A stretch of DNA of 64,000 nt from Cotesia glomerata (GCF_020080835.1 NC_058159.1:12214001-12278000), one strand, 5' to 3'; positions 12,558-25,194 are shown, counted from the stretch's first letter. Numbers and translations: made by a program. Notes: generated by a model from the letters alone, not told the origin.

Positions 12558-12995
12558 GGTGGTCGTTAAAATTTAAATTTTTTCCGACGCCCAAAAAAAT
12601 CCTTCCTTTTGACGAAAAACTATATGCAAAAAATTTTGCTTTTCGATTTTAAACAAAAAGAACACGTGCCTCCGGTCAATTGAAGTTCATTTTTCGATAA
12701 AATGATAGTTTTTTAAAATATTTGTCACAGTTTTTAAATTTGGGCAAAAAATCATCAAAACAGACTTGTAGGAAATTAAATTTTCTACAAAAGATTTCTT
12801 TCGGTTTTAGATAAAGTTCATATACATCGAGATAATCTTATTAGTTTACTTATAAACTCTATTAAGTCAGTCATTTTTGCACTAAAAACTTTATATTTCT
12901 GGAAATATGAAGAATTCTCTCAAAATATCTTGAATTTTAGATATTTTCTTCATATTTTGACATGGGTAAATGATTTTCAATTTAATGATTTTTAA

Positions 12996-13103
12996 CCCGT
13001 CGGCACTCACGTTATACGCATTTTGCTCACACAACAACATCCGACTTATAGAGCGGCGCTGTAGTGCAAGTGAGACACTAAAATTCACGTGAGTTCTGAC
13101 GGG
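12996..13103. mobile_element. 108-bp TTAA-flanked MITE
   Basis: Ends CCCGTCGGCACTCACG and CGTGAGTTCTGACGGG with TTAA on both sides (12992-12995, 13104-13107). The termini resemble those of the MITE at 1914-2394 (CCCTTCAGCACTCTCG), so the two may be relatives of one piggyBac-like family. Confidence 0.65.
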
Positions 13104-13230
13104 TTAAAATGAAATCTCTATCGGTAAGTTATCTACAACTAATCTTGTTCATATTTCCATTTGGGAGAGTAGAGCGCCTTTCTGTAAGGTCTAGACTATT
13201 AAATTGGTCTAAATCTATAAATTAAGATTA

Positions 13231-13960
13231 AATAATGCTGTAAAGCGGGAAAGAAGAGGAGTTAAGATAATTATTACTTGAAGCGTTCCATATTCACGTA
13301 ACAGGATAATTGGGAGGAAGGGATTGAGACAGGAATTGGAAAAGACCTTCTTAACCTAAGTTCATAGAATATGCGAGAAAAATTTCGGATAGCTCGGACT
13401 GGGACTCGAACCCAGAACCTTCTGAAGACATGTCAGCTATTTTCCCACGCAAAATCGTGAGGCGTTCCACATTTTTAAAATTAATTTTAAAAATAAGATA
13501 ATGCTGTGAAGCGGGAAAGAACAGAAGTTACGGTAATTATAACGTTAAGCGTTCCACATTCACGTAACAGGATAGTTGAGAGGAAAGGATTGAGAAAGAA
13601 TTGGAAAGACCTTCTTAATAAGAGCTTATAGAATATGCAAGAAAAAATTTGGATAGCTCGGACTGGGATTCGAACCCAGAACCTTCCGAAGACATGTCAG
13701 CTACTTTACCATTTGAGTTACCCGGTCTATACCAAATTTCCTTTTTGCTTATTCTATATACATTAAGCCACATCGTCCATCTTACGTTCCACATTTTTAA
13801 AATTAAATAATGCTCTGAAGCTGGAAAGAATGGGAGTTACGGTAATTATTACGTAAAGCGTTCCAGATTCACGTAACAGGATAATTGGGAGGAAGGTATT
13901 GAGATAGGAATTGGAAAGGACCTTCTTACTGTGAGTTTATAGAATATGCAAGAAAAAATT
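13231..13960 (-). repeat. three tandem units with tRNA-like cores (SINE-like)
   Basis: Units start at AATAATGCT (13231, about 13497, 13806) and are about 270, 310 and 155 bp; the last is truncated. The first two hold a minus-strand tRNA-like core (about 13455-13393 and 13725-13653) with GGTTCGAGTCC or GGTTCGAATCC as box B and CCCAGTCCGAGC closing it. Only the second keeps a full box A-like GGGTAACTCAAATGGTAAAG. The shared GCGTTCCA..TTCACGTAACAGGATA segment is the SINE body. A tandem arrangement is unusual for a SINE. Confidence 0.6.
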
Positions 13961-14312
13961 GTTTATGTTTTCAGAAAAATAAAGTTTTTAGTGCTAAAAC
14001 GACTGACTTAATAGAGTTTATAAGTTACTAATAAGATTATCTCGATGGATATGAACTTCATCTAAAACCGAAAGAAACTCTTTTGTAGAAAATTTAATTT
14101 CCTACAAGCCTGTTTTGATGATTTTTGTCCAAATTCAAATACTGTGACAAATATTTAAAAAAACTATGATTTTATCGAAAAAAGAACTTCAATTGACCGG
14201 AGGCACGTGTTCTTTTTCTTTAAAATCAAAAAGCAAAATTTTTCCCGTAGTTTGTTATCAAAAGGAAGGATTTTTTTGGGCGTCGGAAAAAATTTAATTT
14301 TCAACGACCACC

Positions 14313-14980
<668 letters not shown>

Positions 14981-15029
<49 letters not shown>
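14981..15029. repeat. (TA)n microsatellite
   Basis: About 48 bp of TA repeat directly after the solo LTR, matching the tract on its other side, as expected if the LTR inserted into one longer tract. Confidence 0.9.
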
Positions 15030-15034
<5 letters not shown>

Positions 15035-15312
15035 CTATAGCTCCTATAGACTCCAAAATAGGTAGGAATTTTTCGTAAGAGATGTAGAAATAATATACGA
15101 ACGAATTTTACGATAGCTCACCTCACAGGGCTTTGGGGGGGGGGGGTGGATGTTAACAATTAAAATTTTTAATTTCCGAGCTATAAGCTTTTATAGATTC
15201 CAAATTTAGGAGGAGTCTTCAATACGTGATATAGAAATGATCTAAGAGCGGATTTTATAACGAACCGCCTCCAATAAGGATCGCGGGGATGGGTGTTAAC
15301 GATAAAAAATTT
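15030..15312 (+). repeat. two units of the ~140-bp Helitron-like tandem repeat
   Basis: The stretch reads CTATAGCTCCTATAGACTCC, then a TAGGAATTTT..AGAGATGTAGAAAT part, then a G-rich GGGGGTGG..TGTTAAC part, twice. The same unit forms arrays at 16990-17640 and, inverted, at 55380-57180. It is cut from its right continuation by the TTAA element at 15316. Confidence 0.65.
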
Positions 15313-15315
15313 TAA

Positions 15316-16566
15316 GGGAGTATCCTACTGTAGAATTTTGAAAAAATCGAAAATTTTTTTTTTTATATTTTCAAAGTTTAGATATTCAAAAATATGTCAT
15401 TAAAAGGATTTTTCAAAATTTCTATTATTTCATGAGTTATAGCCGTTTTAGTGACGTGGCATCGGTTTCGGTCCGACCGCTACAAGTTAACAAAAGACGG
15501 TAGGCGTTCCCGAAAAAATCCTCCTCTAAATGACAAAGTTTTAGAAGTAATAAAACCAATTTATGAAAGTGTATCAGCTGATTCTTTATTGGAACGATGT
15601 TTGGGTTCTGAAACCCAAAATAATAACGAATCTTTGAATTCGTTAATTTGGACTTTTGCTCCGAAGCACATTCACGCTGGACCGAAGACAATTGAAATTG
15701 CCACTTTCTTCGCAGTTAATATTTTTAATGAAGGTTTCATACCTATATTAAAAATCTTAGATGTTATTGGAATCACGATTGGCCCAGAAGCTAATGCTTT
15801 TGCAGCGAGACCGGACGAAGCGCGTATCGAGCGCTTGGAACTCCGGACTTCAGAGGCGTCAAAGGAGGGTAGAACTGCACGTCTTTATAAGAGAACATCG
15901 GAGAATGAGCATTTTGAAGTAGAGGAAGGATTCTTATATGGAGCAGGAATCGCCGATTAAAAATATGTAAGTATTCTGTACCATTCTACAAGTAAAATTG
16001 TCGAAAACTTGTCTCAAAACTTTGAACGCGTTTTTCTCGGAACTACTTTTTTCGAGCTGGATATCTCGAGTTCTAATGAACTGATTTACTTCAAATTTGA
16101 AGAGGATGTTCTCTATACGTCGCTTCATCTCGTGAACCCTGCCCAAAACTATAACTTCTCATTTAGTATTTTTAAAAAATTCGGAATTGTTAAAAAAATA
16201 TGAAAAAAAAAAAATTTTTTTTTTCAAACTGCCGCCATTTAAAAAAATAATTTTTTTTAAATTTATCCAAGGGTTATACGATAGCGGCATCTATAATAAT
16301 TAAGAATCCGTCTGTTTTTTATGTTTCAGATCACCAGGAGGGTTGGAATAATGCACTCCAGGACACCCTCTTTTTTTTTGACCCCCCACTTTGACTGCTC
16401 ATAACTTTGTCAATTTTAATTTTTTATTTTTAATAATTTTTTTATGTAATAATAAAACATCAATAAACAAATGATAAAAAAATTGATTATAAAAATATTT
16501 TTTGTTTCCTTCGTACAGCGCTTCTAAAACCGGGCGAAATTCATGCCTCTAGAGTAGAATACTCCC
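15316..16566 (+). mobile_element. TTAA-flanked element with Mutator-like transposase fragment
   Basis: Termini GGGAGTATCCTACTGTAGA and TCTAGAGTAGAATACTCCC are imperfect inverted repeats with TTAA on both sides (15312-15315 and 16567-16570). At 1251 bp it keeps only one open frame (15451-15960), which is the end of a transposase. The TTAA target is unlike classical Mutator (9-bp duplications) and fits Kolobok-type elements better; the assignment is inference. Confidence 0.72.
15451..15960 (+). pseudogene. Mutator-like transposase domain protein, C-terminal fragment
   Basis: The 169-codon frame contains LLERCLGSETQNNNESLNSL, then WTFAPKHIHAGPKTIEIAT and FNEGFIPILKIL. I recognise this as the conserved tail of the proteins annotated with a Mutator-like transposase domain in many insects. 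The frame starts at a GTG, not an ATG, and the catalytic N-terminal two thirds are absent, so this is an internally deleted derivative mobilised, if at all, in trans. The last ~60 residues are Glu/Arg-rich and end in GAGIAD. It lies wholly within the TTAA element. Confidence 0.7.
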
Positions 16567-16570
16567 TTAA

Positions 16571-16652
16571 GCGCTTGGATACGGAAATAGCGGAAAGTTT
16601 CAGTAATGGCCTTTAGGGTCAATCGTTTTTCAGATTTTTTTCTTCGTGTCAA
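16571..16652 (-). repeat. short piece of the GCGCTT..GGTCAA dispersed repeat
   Basis: On the minus strand the piece reads AACGATTGACCCTAAAGGCC and continues to a GCGCTTA end. The same block occurs in forward orientation at 17790-17850 and 63604-63665. It is the continuation of the 15030 repeat before the TTAA element was inserted. Confidence 0.55.
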
Positions 16653-17705
16653 TCTATATATATATAATGAAAATGGTCTTTGTTTGCGGCTCAGTCACGC
16701 CTAAACCACTGATCGTATCGACTCGAAACTACAACCATTCGATACGAAATTTTTCCTAGATGGTTTATGATTTTTTATTTTCGAATTCCAACGTTTCTTC
16801 ATTTTTTTATTGCTGTTTTACTTTTATGAACATTTGTCCCGCTAATAAAAACAAAAGACAAGCATTTTCTCTTGATTCATTTGTTTTCATGAATTTCAAC
16901 CGGGTATATTAGACGGATTATGTTCTTTTACATTCAGCTAAGAATCCACTCACACACTCCCACGAACCCACATGCTTACTCCCACCCACTCACCTACCCA
17001 CTCGAAGGATCATCGAATAATTCCCATCTATATAGTCACTCATCACGACATCTCGGGAACCATAGGACTTAGAAATATGAAATTTGGTAGAAATATTACT
17101 TTTGCTATGTAGAGGTAAGCTAAGAACGTATTTAACGAAATACTTTCCCCAAAGGGGGTTGCGAGGGCGTTAAAACTAAAAAATTCCCGTTTTTGAACTA
17201 TAGTTCCTATAGACTCCAAATTTCGTAGAAATCTTCTGTAAGAGATATAAAAGTAGTCTATGAACGAATTTAACGATAGCTCACCCTGTAGGGGGTTGCG
17301 GGGGTGGGTATTAACAATGAAAATTTTTTATTTTTAAGCCATAGCTCCTACAGACTAAAAATTTGGCTAGAGTCTTCTATATGTGATGCAGAAATGACCT
17401 AAGAGCGGATTTTGCAATAACCCCCGCCAATAATGATTGCGGGGGTGGGTGTTAGAATATTAAATTTCTATTTCCAAACTGTAACCTCTACATACTCGAA
17501 ATTTAGTAGGAATTTTCTATTTATAATGTAGAAATCATCTTGAATAGGATCTTACGAAATTTTTCCTCCACATAGGGCCGCGGGGGTGTTAATTATCAAA
17601 AAATTTATATTCTTCAAATACAGTTCCTACAGATATAAAGTTTAAAAGAATCTCAAGAGAAACAGGACATTACAGAGATGGCCTCCAAGGTCAACCGTTT
17701 TAAAT
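16653..17705 (+). mobile_element. Helitron-like element, 5' part with ~140-bp repeats
   Basis: Starts with TCTATATATATATAATG after an A, like other Helitron-type 5' ends here, then a short leader with GTCACTCATCACGACATCTC. From about 17080 four to five imperfect units follow, each with a TATAGACTCCAAATTT..AGAAAT part and a GGGGGTGGGTGTTA part. No coding sequence. The same modules occur inverted in the element at 54594-57218, which keeps its 3' hairpin. This copy's 3' end is not clear. Confidence 0.55.
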
Positions 17706-18704
17706 ATTTTTCTTACTTAATAAGGGCGGAGCCCTTCCAGTCCCTAAAAACGAATGAATAGTTAAAAAAAAATTATAAAAACGGTAGACTCTGAAGGCTA
17801 TCCCTGCAACTTCCCGCTAATTCCTTAACTAGGTGCTTAAAATTGCACTAATGATGCTTTTGAGCTCTCCGAGCTCAAAAATACAATTTATGTGTTATTT
17901 TGAGCTCTCCGAGCTTAAAGATAACTTTTTCTATGCTTTTGAGCTCTTCGACGCAGATTTTTTAGCCTCATGAAGAATCTCCAAGTTTGAATTGATAAAA
18001 CCAGGGAATTCGGAGTAATTCCGAAAAAACACTTTTTTCAGTTTTCTGTTGTTCACGATATCTCTTGAACGAATTGACCGATTTTGACCGGCTCGACGGC
18101 GTTTGGCGTAATTTTTTGAAGTTATAAGCTAATCAGTTTTTGAAATCGATCGAAAAAGCCGTTTAAAAGTTATTCCAAAAAATGTCGGAGTTATGTTAAA
18201 AAAAACACTTGCTTCGAAATATTTCCTCGAGGATATCTTTCGAACCAACCAACCGATTTTTACGTTCTTGGCGGTGATCGACGCAGTTTTTTGAGCTCTA
18301 AAAATTATTTTATTTCATCAAAAACAATTCAAAAAGAAATGTCGAAGTTATGTGAAAAAAAACACTTTTTTCGGTTTTCTTTTGTTCACGATATTTCTCG
18401 AACGAATCGACCGATTTTGACCGGATTAAGGGTGATCGACGTGGTTTTTCAAAGTTAAAAGCGAATTAGTTCTTGGAGTTGATCGATAAAGCCGTTTAAA
18501 AGTTATTCCAAAAAAACCACTTTCAAAAAAAAATTTTTTCTTAATTTTTTTAAGTTTTTTTAAAATTTCTCAAAATTTATCGGTCCGAATCGGTTCAAAT
18601 TCACAGAAAATTTAAGTTTAAGGAAAGTGTTCAGAACGCCGTTTGGGAGGTTCCTATCGGTTTAGTCGTTCAAAAATTATAAGCGAGTTACACACACACA
18701 CATA

Positions 18705-18747
<43 letters not shown>

Positions 18748-18760
18748 GCACACACAAGCA
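17706..18760 (+). repeat. dispersed repeat of ~170-bp modules ending in (CA)n
   Basis: Begins with a block (17790-17960) containing GAGCTC palindromes around AAAATTGCA. Three imperfect modules of about 170 bp follow, each with CACGATATCTCTCGAACGAA, an ACCGATTTTGACCGG-like motif, and AGCCGTTTAAAAGTTATTCC. A (CA)n run closes it at 18690-18755. The same block and modules recur at 63600-64000. The element family is not identified. The open frame 18643-18831 covers the CA run and is not a gene. Confidence 0.6.
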
Positions 18761-18959
18761 ATCTTAATTTTTGTAATTTGTTACTAATTCTTCTTCTAAC
18801 GTCCTGTAGTTTTTGTTTTTTTATTTTCTAAAAAATTCTGAGACACATGTTTGAAACTTACCCAAGCTACTCTCTCCGTCTCGTTCATTTTTCTTGTAAA
18901 ATTTGCATCCTGAAATAGAGTTCGAATTTGCGATCCATTAAGAATTCCTTACGATCGCT

Positions 18960-19720
18960 TTTGCCTAAAACCAGGGCACCTCCACGTTGTGGCGGTGGAC
19001 AATAGAACTATCTGGCAAAGTCCCTGGGTGAACGACGTGTGTACCGTCATGGCAGGTACAAGTGATAAGTACTTTACGTTGCAGGGATCCGGAAACCCAG
19101 TGTCGGCGTCTGGTCAGGGTGAGAAAATACGCCTGCAGGCATCGTCATCAAGCGACTGCAGCTCTTCAGTAGTGGGAAACTTGGCTACTGAAGAGTATAC
19201 CATTACAAGAAGTAATTCCCATCTTTGTAATAAAAGTCCTAATTCATTTTGTTACGTTTGTGGCGAGTTTGAACCGGCAAAAAACCGTAGAGCGTTTTCA
19301 AAAGTATTTAAAAAAAAGTTGTGAGAAATGCTTTCGTATTCAAATTATAAATTTGGATTCGGTCTGGGACCCACACTATGTTTATGGTCGATGTTATATC
19401 GTGTTAATACAATGGGAATAGGACAGAAAAAGAGAAAACTTTAAATTTATAGTCCCCATGTCACCTGGACTTCATCCCCAAAGTCGTAAAACTGTTTCTT
19501 TTGTATGACGGAAATTGCTGGTTTTTTTTCGACTAATAGAAATAAAACACAATACGCCAATGTTTCATCAGCTATTAAACAACAGAAAACATTAGTCGTA
19601 GATAAAATCGAGGCCCTTGAAGAGATGGAAGTAGAAAAAAAAGACGTGTCAATGGAAGAAGAAGTCCGAGAGGAAATCTCTGAAGATTCAAATTCTGAAG
19701 ATAATAATTCTGAGGATTAA
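18960..19720 (+). pseudogene. zinc-binding ORF fragment, broken (unknown function)
   Basis: The frame 18989-19324 includes SPWVNDVCTVMAGTSDKYF and CNKSPNSFCYVCGEFEPAKN, the latter a CxxC zinc-ligand pair of a type I recall from uncharacterised insect proteins. The frame stops at 19324, while similar coding sequence continues in another frame to about 19500 (a conserved WDPH stretch, then MSPGLHPQSRK). Frame 19505-19720 adds an acidic tail (EEEVREEISEDSNSED). At least two frame changes separate the parts. It may be the tail of a transposon-encoded or host-duplicated protein; there is no functional assignment. Confidence 0.45.
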
Positions 19721-21193
19721 GATCATTTGAGAACAAAAGAGTTCGATACCAACGAAGAATACTTTAAAATTCGAAAAAATCGTTCTCGTTCTCTAGTAAT
19801 ACATCATTTTTTATTGATTTTAAAATTTTGTCAATTTTTCAATTCTAAGATCATATTTCATCCATGAAAATATATACCCAAATCATCAACAATCGTGTTT
19901 AATAGATTTTTTTTTCATATTTATAACTGCGATTCTCTCGATTTTTTTGGTTTTTTGAGATTATTTTTCATTTCAAAATGTTAATGGGACAAGATTTCAC
20001 ATTCAAATTCAGTGGAACAAAATACATAATAATCATATTCAATCTCAATCCAAAAAATTTTTATTATCTCGATAATTTCGATTTTTCATGATTTATTGCA
20101 ATTTTTGGGTTTGTCACAATTTTTTCAAATTTTGACGGCTCAAAGGGCTAGTTAACGTTTAGTTCCTGATTCAGTAAATTGAAATACATAAAAATCATAC
20201 TTGATCCGGGTCCGCAAAAATTTTTTCATCGCTGTGACTGCAGTTTTTCGCAAATTTTTGCCTTTTCTTCTGGGTTTTTTACATTTTACTCAAAATTTTG
20301 AGGGTATACGGGCAAAACTGACTTCAGATTCGGATTCAGCGCATCAAAATACATAAAGATAGGTAGGTCCGGTCAAAAGTACAGACCACTTTTTTTTGTG
20401 GGCCGGTGTAATCGATAAATAAAATTTCAGTAGCATCTCTGATATTCACCGGTAAGTTTAAACAGTGCTGTAACCTTACTGTGTAGATAAAAATCCGTTA
20501 TCAAACTTCACCACCACTACAAATATACAGGCTATTATTTTATTCAATATTTTATAATTATTGTTATAGCAATACAAACTTGTTGTTTTTATTTTAAATT
20601 CATAAATTTATTAAAAATATTTTATTCAATATTCATCTGATATAGTTGACATTTTTATATGGATGACAATAATTGGTAAAACAGTACATCACTCATTATA
20701 ACTGAATCAGTTTTGTCAGGCTATCAGTAATTGGTGTATCCAAATGATTAACTTTATCAACTGAAGTTAATTATTGAACTCGATAAATTACTATTAATGA
20801 GCGTAAATTTTATTAGTGGAGAGTCTAAGTCATTCAATGCTAGAAAAAAATTGAATAATCTCAATTTTAAATATGAATAATAAATTGAAATCCTCCTCAT
20901 GTCTCTTACAGTGTCAATGGTTGGTGCTTTTACCACTTTTAGATTGCAAAATGCACTGATAGTAAGAATAAAAGAAATTGAAATTTTTTGCTATTTTGAA
21001 TCTGAACATTTATTGACAGTACATCAATCTATTTTTATACAGTATTAATAGAAGTTAACATCACAAAAAAAAGTCGGTGATGAAATTATTATTATTATCG
21101 ATTTGGTAAAATCGAATTATAATTCTGGAAATAAATAAACAAATTGATCGATTTGTTTTAATTTAAAAGCAGTTAAAAAGCTTATTTCTATTG

Positions 21194-21224
<31 letters not shown>

Positions 21225-21531
21225 ACAAGTTTTCATTCAACATTATGCATCAGCATTGTAATTATATCAATAGTGTAAGAGACAAAATAAAATTATGCTT
21301 AAGCGATTCGCACAAGTATCACCCTACATAAGAGGTTATTTTTAAATTGTAAAAGGCCAGGATTGAAGTATTCTCATTAGATAGTTAGTGCTCGATCAAA
21401 GCCAAAGGGCTAAGACTAAAATAACGTTCCAGCTATTGTTTTAATGCAAATTAAATGTATGTAGTGCTTCGTAAAAAAAAAAATTCTGTCCAATTTTCAA
21501 TGTAATTTGTTATTTTTAATCTTTCTTGACC
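19721..21531. other. non-coding region 3' of tropomyosin
   Basis: No recognisable coding sequence. It contains degenerate AT-rich repeats of the TTTTTCA..CAAATT kind (19800-20400) and a 28-bp A-run at 21196-21223. Its right end holds the tropomyosin 3' UTR. Confidence 0.5.
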
Positions 21532-22912
21532 TTAATATCCTGTCATTTCAGCAAACGTTAAATCCATATCATCAATTATAGCTTTGCACTTTTCTTTTTC
21601 TTCTCTTAGTTCATCTGAAAAATACAATCCTAATTTAAATAAATTGTAAATGATATGCTGATAATTTTTTTGTTTTGTTTCAGATTATATCGAACTAACT
21701 GTATGATTCATCACGTCTCAATTTTGATAATAATCTAATATATGATAATATAACAGCATGACTAATATTGTTAAAAAAAATAAACATCTCAGAATTTTTT
21801 AAATAATATGATGATTTTATGATTATCATTTTCATTCATTTTTTATTTACCTTCTTTTCGATCAACTTCTTTCTGCAATGCTCTTACAGTTTTTTCAGCT
21901 TGGATAGCACGCTTTTCAGCGGCTTTAAGGGCGGCTTTTAATTCTTTTACTTGGATTTTAGAATCAGCTACTCGTTGATTAGCCTAAAATTACCGAAATT
22001 ACTAATTTTAATAAATCGTTATAAATTTTCATAACTAAATAAAAATTACCTTTTTTTCTGATACTTCTAAAGATTTAAATATATTTTGAACAATGAATAA
22101 TTCATCCTCTCGTTCAATAATTTTTCTGTGCATAAGCCAATAATTATTAGTTGAAAGTATAATTGAATAAAAATCAGATGAAAACTTCTTACAAATAAGA
22201 ATACTAACGCTTCGCTGTTTTTCACTCTTTCTTCAGCATTTTCAAGTTCTTCTTCAACAAGTGACAGCTTTTCAGCAATTTCTTCAGATTTTGCGTCGGC
22301 GTCTTCAGCAATTAATCTTGCATCTTTCAGTTCTTCAGTAAGTTTTGCCATATGTTCTTGAACTATTCGATTTCGATCTTCCAATACATTACACATTCTG
22401 AGATAAATAAAAGGATCATGTTATATTAATAATTAATTATCATAAACAATGAACAATAATAAGTGATTATAACCTCTGAGCATCATCGGCAAGTTCAGTA
22501 GCACGTACTAATTTTGCTGCTGCCAGAAGACGTAATTCTTCCTTCTTCGTAAGACTTACCTCAATTTCTTGAACTCTTTTTGTTAAAACGGTTCGATCTT
22601 GTTCAGCCTAAAAATGTATCATTTATATTTTACTATTTTTATTTTATTTTATGAATTGTTAAGCCGCTTTACCTTAGTATATGCTTTTTCACAAGTTTCT
22701 AAAGCTGCTGTTGTTGTTTCAAGATTAACTTTAGCAACTTCATAATCACGTTCAATTGTTATAAGCTTTTGTGCAAGAGATCTGGCTTCATCAAATAATA
22801 AATCTGCGCGAAAATCTTCTTGTTTAGCTTTGGTTTCATTGGCTTCAACTTTTTCATTCGCAGCATCCATCTCTTGCTTTAATGCTGCAATCTTTTTCTT
22901 TATGGCCTCCAT
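21532..22912 (-). CDS. tropomyosin paralogue (284 aa, six coding exons)
   Basis: Tropomyosin is an alpha-helical coiled-coil dimer that lies along actin filaments and gates myosin and other actin binders. Exons on the minus strand: 22912-22673, 22607-22474, 22397-22209, 22125-22050, 21983-21851, 21614-21532. All introns are GT..AG and phases agree. The spliced frame is 855 nt including TAA, giving 284 residues, the canonical long tropomyosin length. It starts MEAIKKKIAALK and ends in LTFAEMTGY, against the usual DSTFAELAGY-type tail of insect tropomyosins. The block MCNVLEDR..LIAEDADAKSEEI matches the conserved central part, and KSLEVSEKKANQRV the next. Many positions differ from muscle tropomyosins (for example ETKAKQEDFRADLLFDEARS in exon 1), so it is a diverged paralogue. 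No frameshift or stop is seen. Confidence 0.93.
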
Positions 22913-23460
22913 TGTGACACGGTATTTGATCTCTTATTACCGTGGTTATTTCCGAGGAGAGTCCTCTTCAAAGTCGATTTTTCTGTAAAAATGTAAAAAA
23001 TAATATGAAAATAATAAAAATTATTTGATTATCTACACTTTCATTTACTAATTGAAAACAAATCCTAAAACTTTGCAATTCAGAATACTGTTATATTGTT
23101 TTAACTATGGGCAATTGAAACGTCGTACGGTGATTAAGGCACACTACCGACCCAATTAAAATGATATAAATAAAACATTTACTATCACTCAATGTGCATT
23201 TTGATTGAGTTTATGATTGATGAATAAAAACACTCGACTACCCTAATTCTAATATTTGTATCCACTTGCTTTTTAGAAATATATTTTTTGACTTAATTGC
23301 AATTCTAACACTTATTTATTTTTATTAAATTACACTCACTTTTGTGAAGAAATCAATTCGTGAAGTGAATCTACTACCGAATACCTTCAGATGCTCAGCC
23401 AAAATAAAACTAAACGGTAGTACAGATCTTCTCGAAAACTTTTATCTAATCTAATTCTAT
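22913..23460 (-). promoter_or_regulatory. tropomyosin 5' UTR exons and likely promoter side
   Basis: Upstream of the ATG, the leader runs to 22982, where an acceptor (TTTTTACAG) is seen. An upstream exon can be placed with a strong donor GTGAGTGTAA, its last base at about 23340. The exon extends to higher coordinates, with an unmarked start near 23450. The order of a separate 5' UTR exon followed by a coding exon fits tropomyosin genes. No TATA box is convincing, and the exact start is inference. Confidence 0.55.
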
Positions 23461-24366
23461 AATAGCTTAGCAGTCTTTGGCTATTAGCCCGTTTTTTACT
23501 TGGCTCTTTGCTGGTCAACCCTCATCGGTACTCTGAGTAGCCGAAATGCGATCTCTTTCACCTCCCCTTCCTATTTTTGGCCGTAAAAGAATTTTTATAC
23601 TGATGAACACTAAAGTAACTACTGATCATTTCAATGAGGGAAAACTAATTAACTACTTGAACGGTTTTGATCACATCTTAGAGCTGATCAACAAAATAGT
23701 TTAAGAATTGTTAGAAAAAAAAAATATCTTTCAAAAAAATTTTGATAAACTTATAAGATCGCTCAGTTCAAAATTCAAGAAAATCTAAAGTAAACGAAGT
23801 ATTTCAAATATTACTAAACAGTTATCAATTGATTAACATGATATTTAAAAGTAATAAGCGATTCACAAACCCATATACTCTGTTTGACTCCCCAATATCA
23901 ATGTCAAATATTGGATGTTAAATGAAGTGTAAGAGAAAAAAAACCTTTAATCTGAAAATAGTTCCTGAAGACTTTACACGCGAGAATTACTGTGAAATGA
24001 ACGTGTGTGGAAATTCTTTTAAAGTATTTCGTGAAAATATGTATAATTTTACATTATTATAGAATTTATAAGTAAAAGAATCAATTTATGTTACACATTA
24101 TAATTACAAGATATATAAATGAATCAAACAAGGTATAGTTAAGTTTAGAGAGCTAATATGAATACTGAGGCGAGTTTCAATATAAAATTAAACTTGAACA
24201 TAATTGACATAAAATTTTCAGGGAGTATCAATTTCTAAGATTAAGGAAATAAATGTATAAATTTGTCAAGAAAAAAATTAATTTTTCATTTAGTGAACTA
24301 AAGACTCATTTTTCTATCTGAAACAAACGTGACTCAGTTTATGTTCATTTAATTAAATAATCGAGA
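23461..24366. other. non-coding region upstream of tropomyosin
   Basis: No open frame or repeat border recognised. A GC-richer patch at 23480-23570 lies just beyond the presumed transcription start and could belong to the promoter. The rest is AT-rich with no clear signal. Confidence 0.4.
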
Positions 24367-24618
24367 TTATGTATACAAACTTAATAATGTCTCCGTCAAA
24401 TTTATACTTCTTACGGCCTTATTTGCATCATTAAATAAGTTCAAGTCTATAGCTGAATTTTCTCTTGATAATTCAGAATCGTTCAACTGGTGTTCTACAT
24501 AACAAGATGCTGCTTCAATGTTTTCAGAGGTTAACACTTCGATGGACCGATTATCATTTACAACAAGTGGATTATCAGAAGTTGATACTTCAGTACGGCA
24601 ATCATTATCCTGTTTCAC
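24367..24618 (-). CDS. exon-like open frame of unknown function
   Basis: An 83-codon minus-strand frame preceded by an acceptor-like TATTTCAG at about 24619, so it could be a terminal exon. It has no ATG of its own at the 5' end (the frame opens at GTG). The composition is acidic and polar, Asn/Ser/Glu-rich (SELSRENSAIDLN, NKAVRSINLTETLL), with no motif I recognise. Its upstream exons would have to lie beyond the recombinase element at 24.8 kb, or be missing. It may be a chance frame. Confidence 0.2.
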   Translation of the reverse strand: MKQDNDCRTEVSTSDNPLVVNDNRSIEVLTSENIEAASCYVEHQLNDSELSRENSAIDLNLFNDANKAVRSINLTETLLSLYT

Positions 24619-25194
24619 TGAAATACAATATATATTGAATATTAAGTCACATAAAAAAGTATTTTATAAACGTTTCATTTATTAATTGACTAATATTTTA
24701 TTGATATTACCAGATAACTCAATTACATTTCCTCGTTAATTGCCCGAAAAATTCAGATGGAATTATCTTTCTGATCGTTGATCGATTAAAAAGTTTTTTA
24801 TAGCACTGCGTGTCCTAAATTCGTATTTAGGACTCGCTCAACTATTGACTTAAATAAATAATTATGAAACGAGTAGAGAGGAATTTTTTAGGTTACGGGC
24901 TCATATTTACGATCAATTCATACATTTCTGCTCTAAAAATTTGAGTTTCACCGCAAAAAAAAAACGAAAAAATATATTTAAAAACATTCAAAGCCCCGAA
25001 AAAATAATAAATAATTAATGATTAAAATTACATCTTTTTGTCGGTTATGATTCAGTCTGAAGTATGCTAAAACCTCTATTAATGATTCTCAAATGTTTTT
25101 TATTAACGATTTCGCTCAGTCGTAAACATTATTCTGGTATGAAATATTTTCTGAACATTATTTAATTTAACAACAATCTTATTCCGTAATAAAT

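Noticed and set aside
16009..16203. Short frames on both strands after the Mutator-like fragment
   Set aside because: They lie inside the non-coding tail of the TTAA element with no motif and mutual overlap.
18643..18831. 62-codon frame with a Thr-His run
   Set aside because: It is translated from a (CA)n microsatellite.
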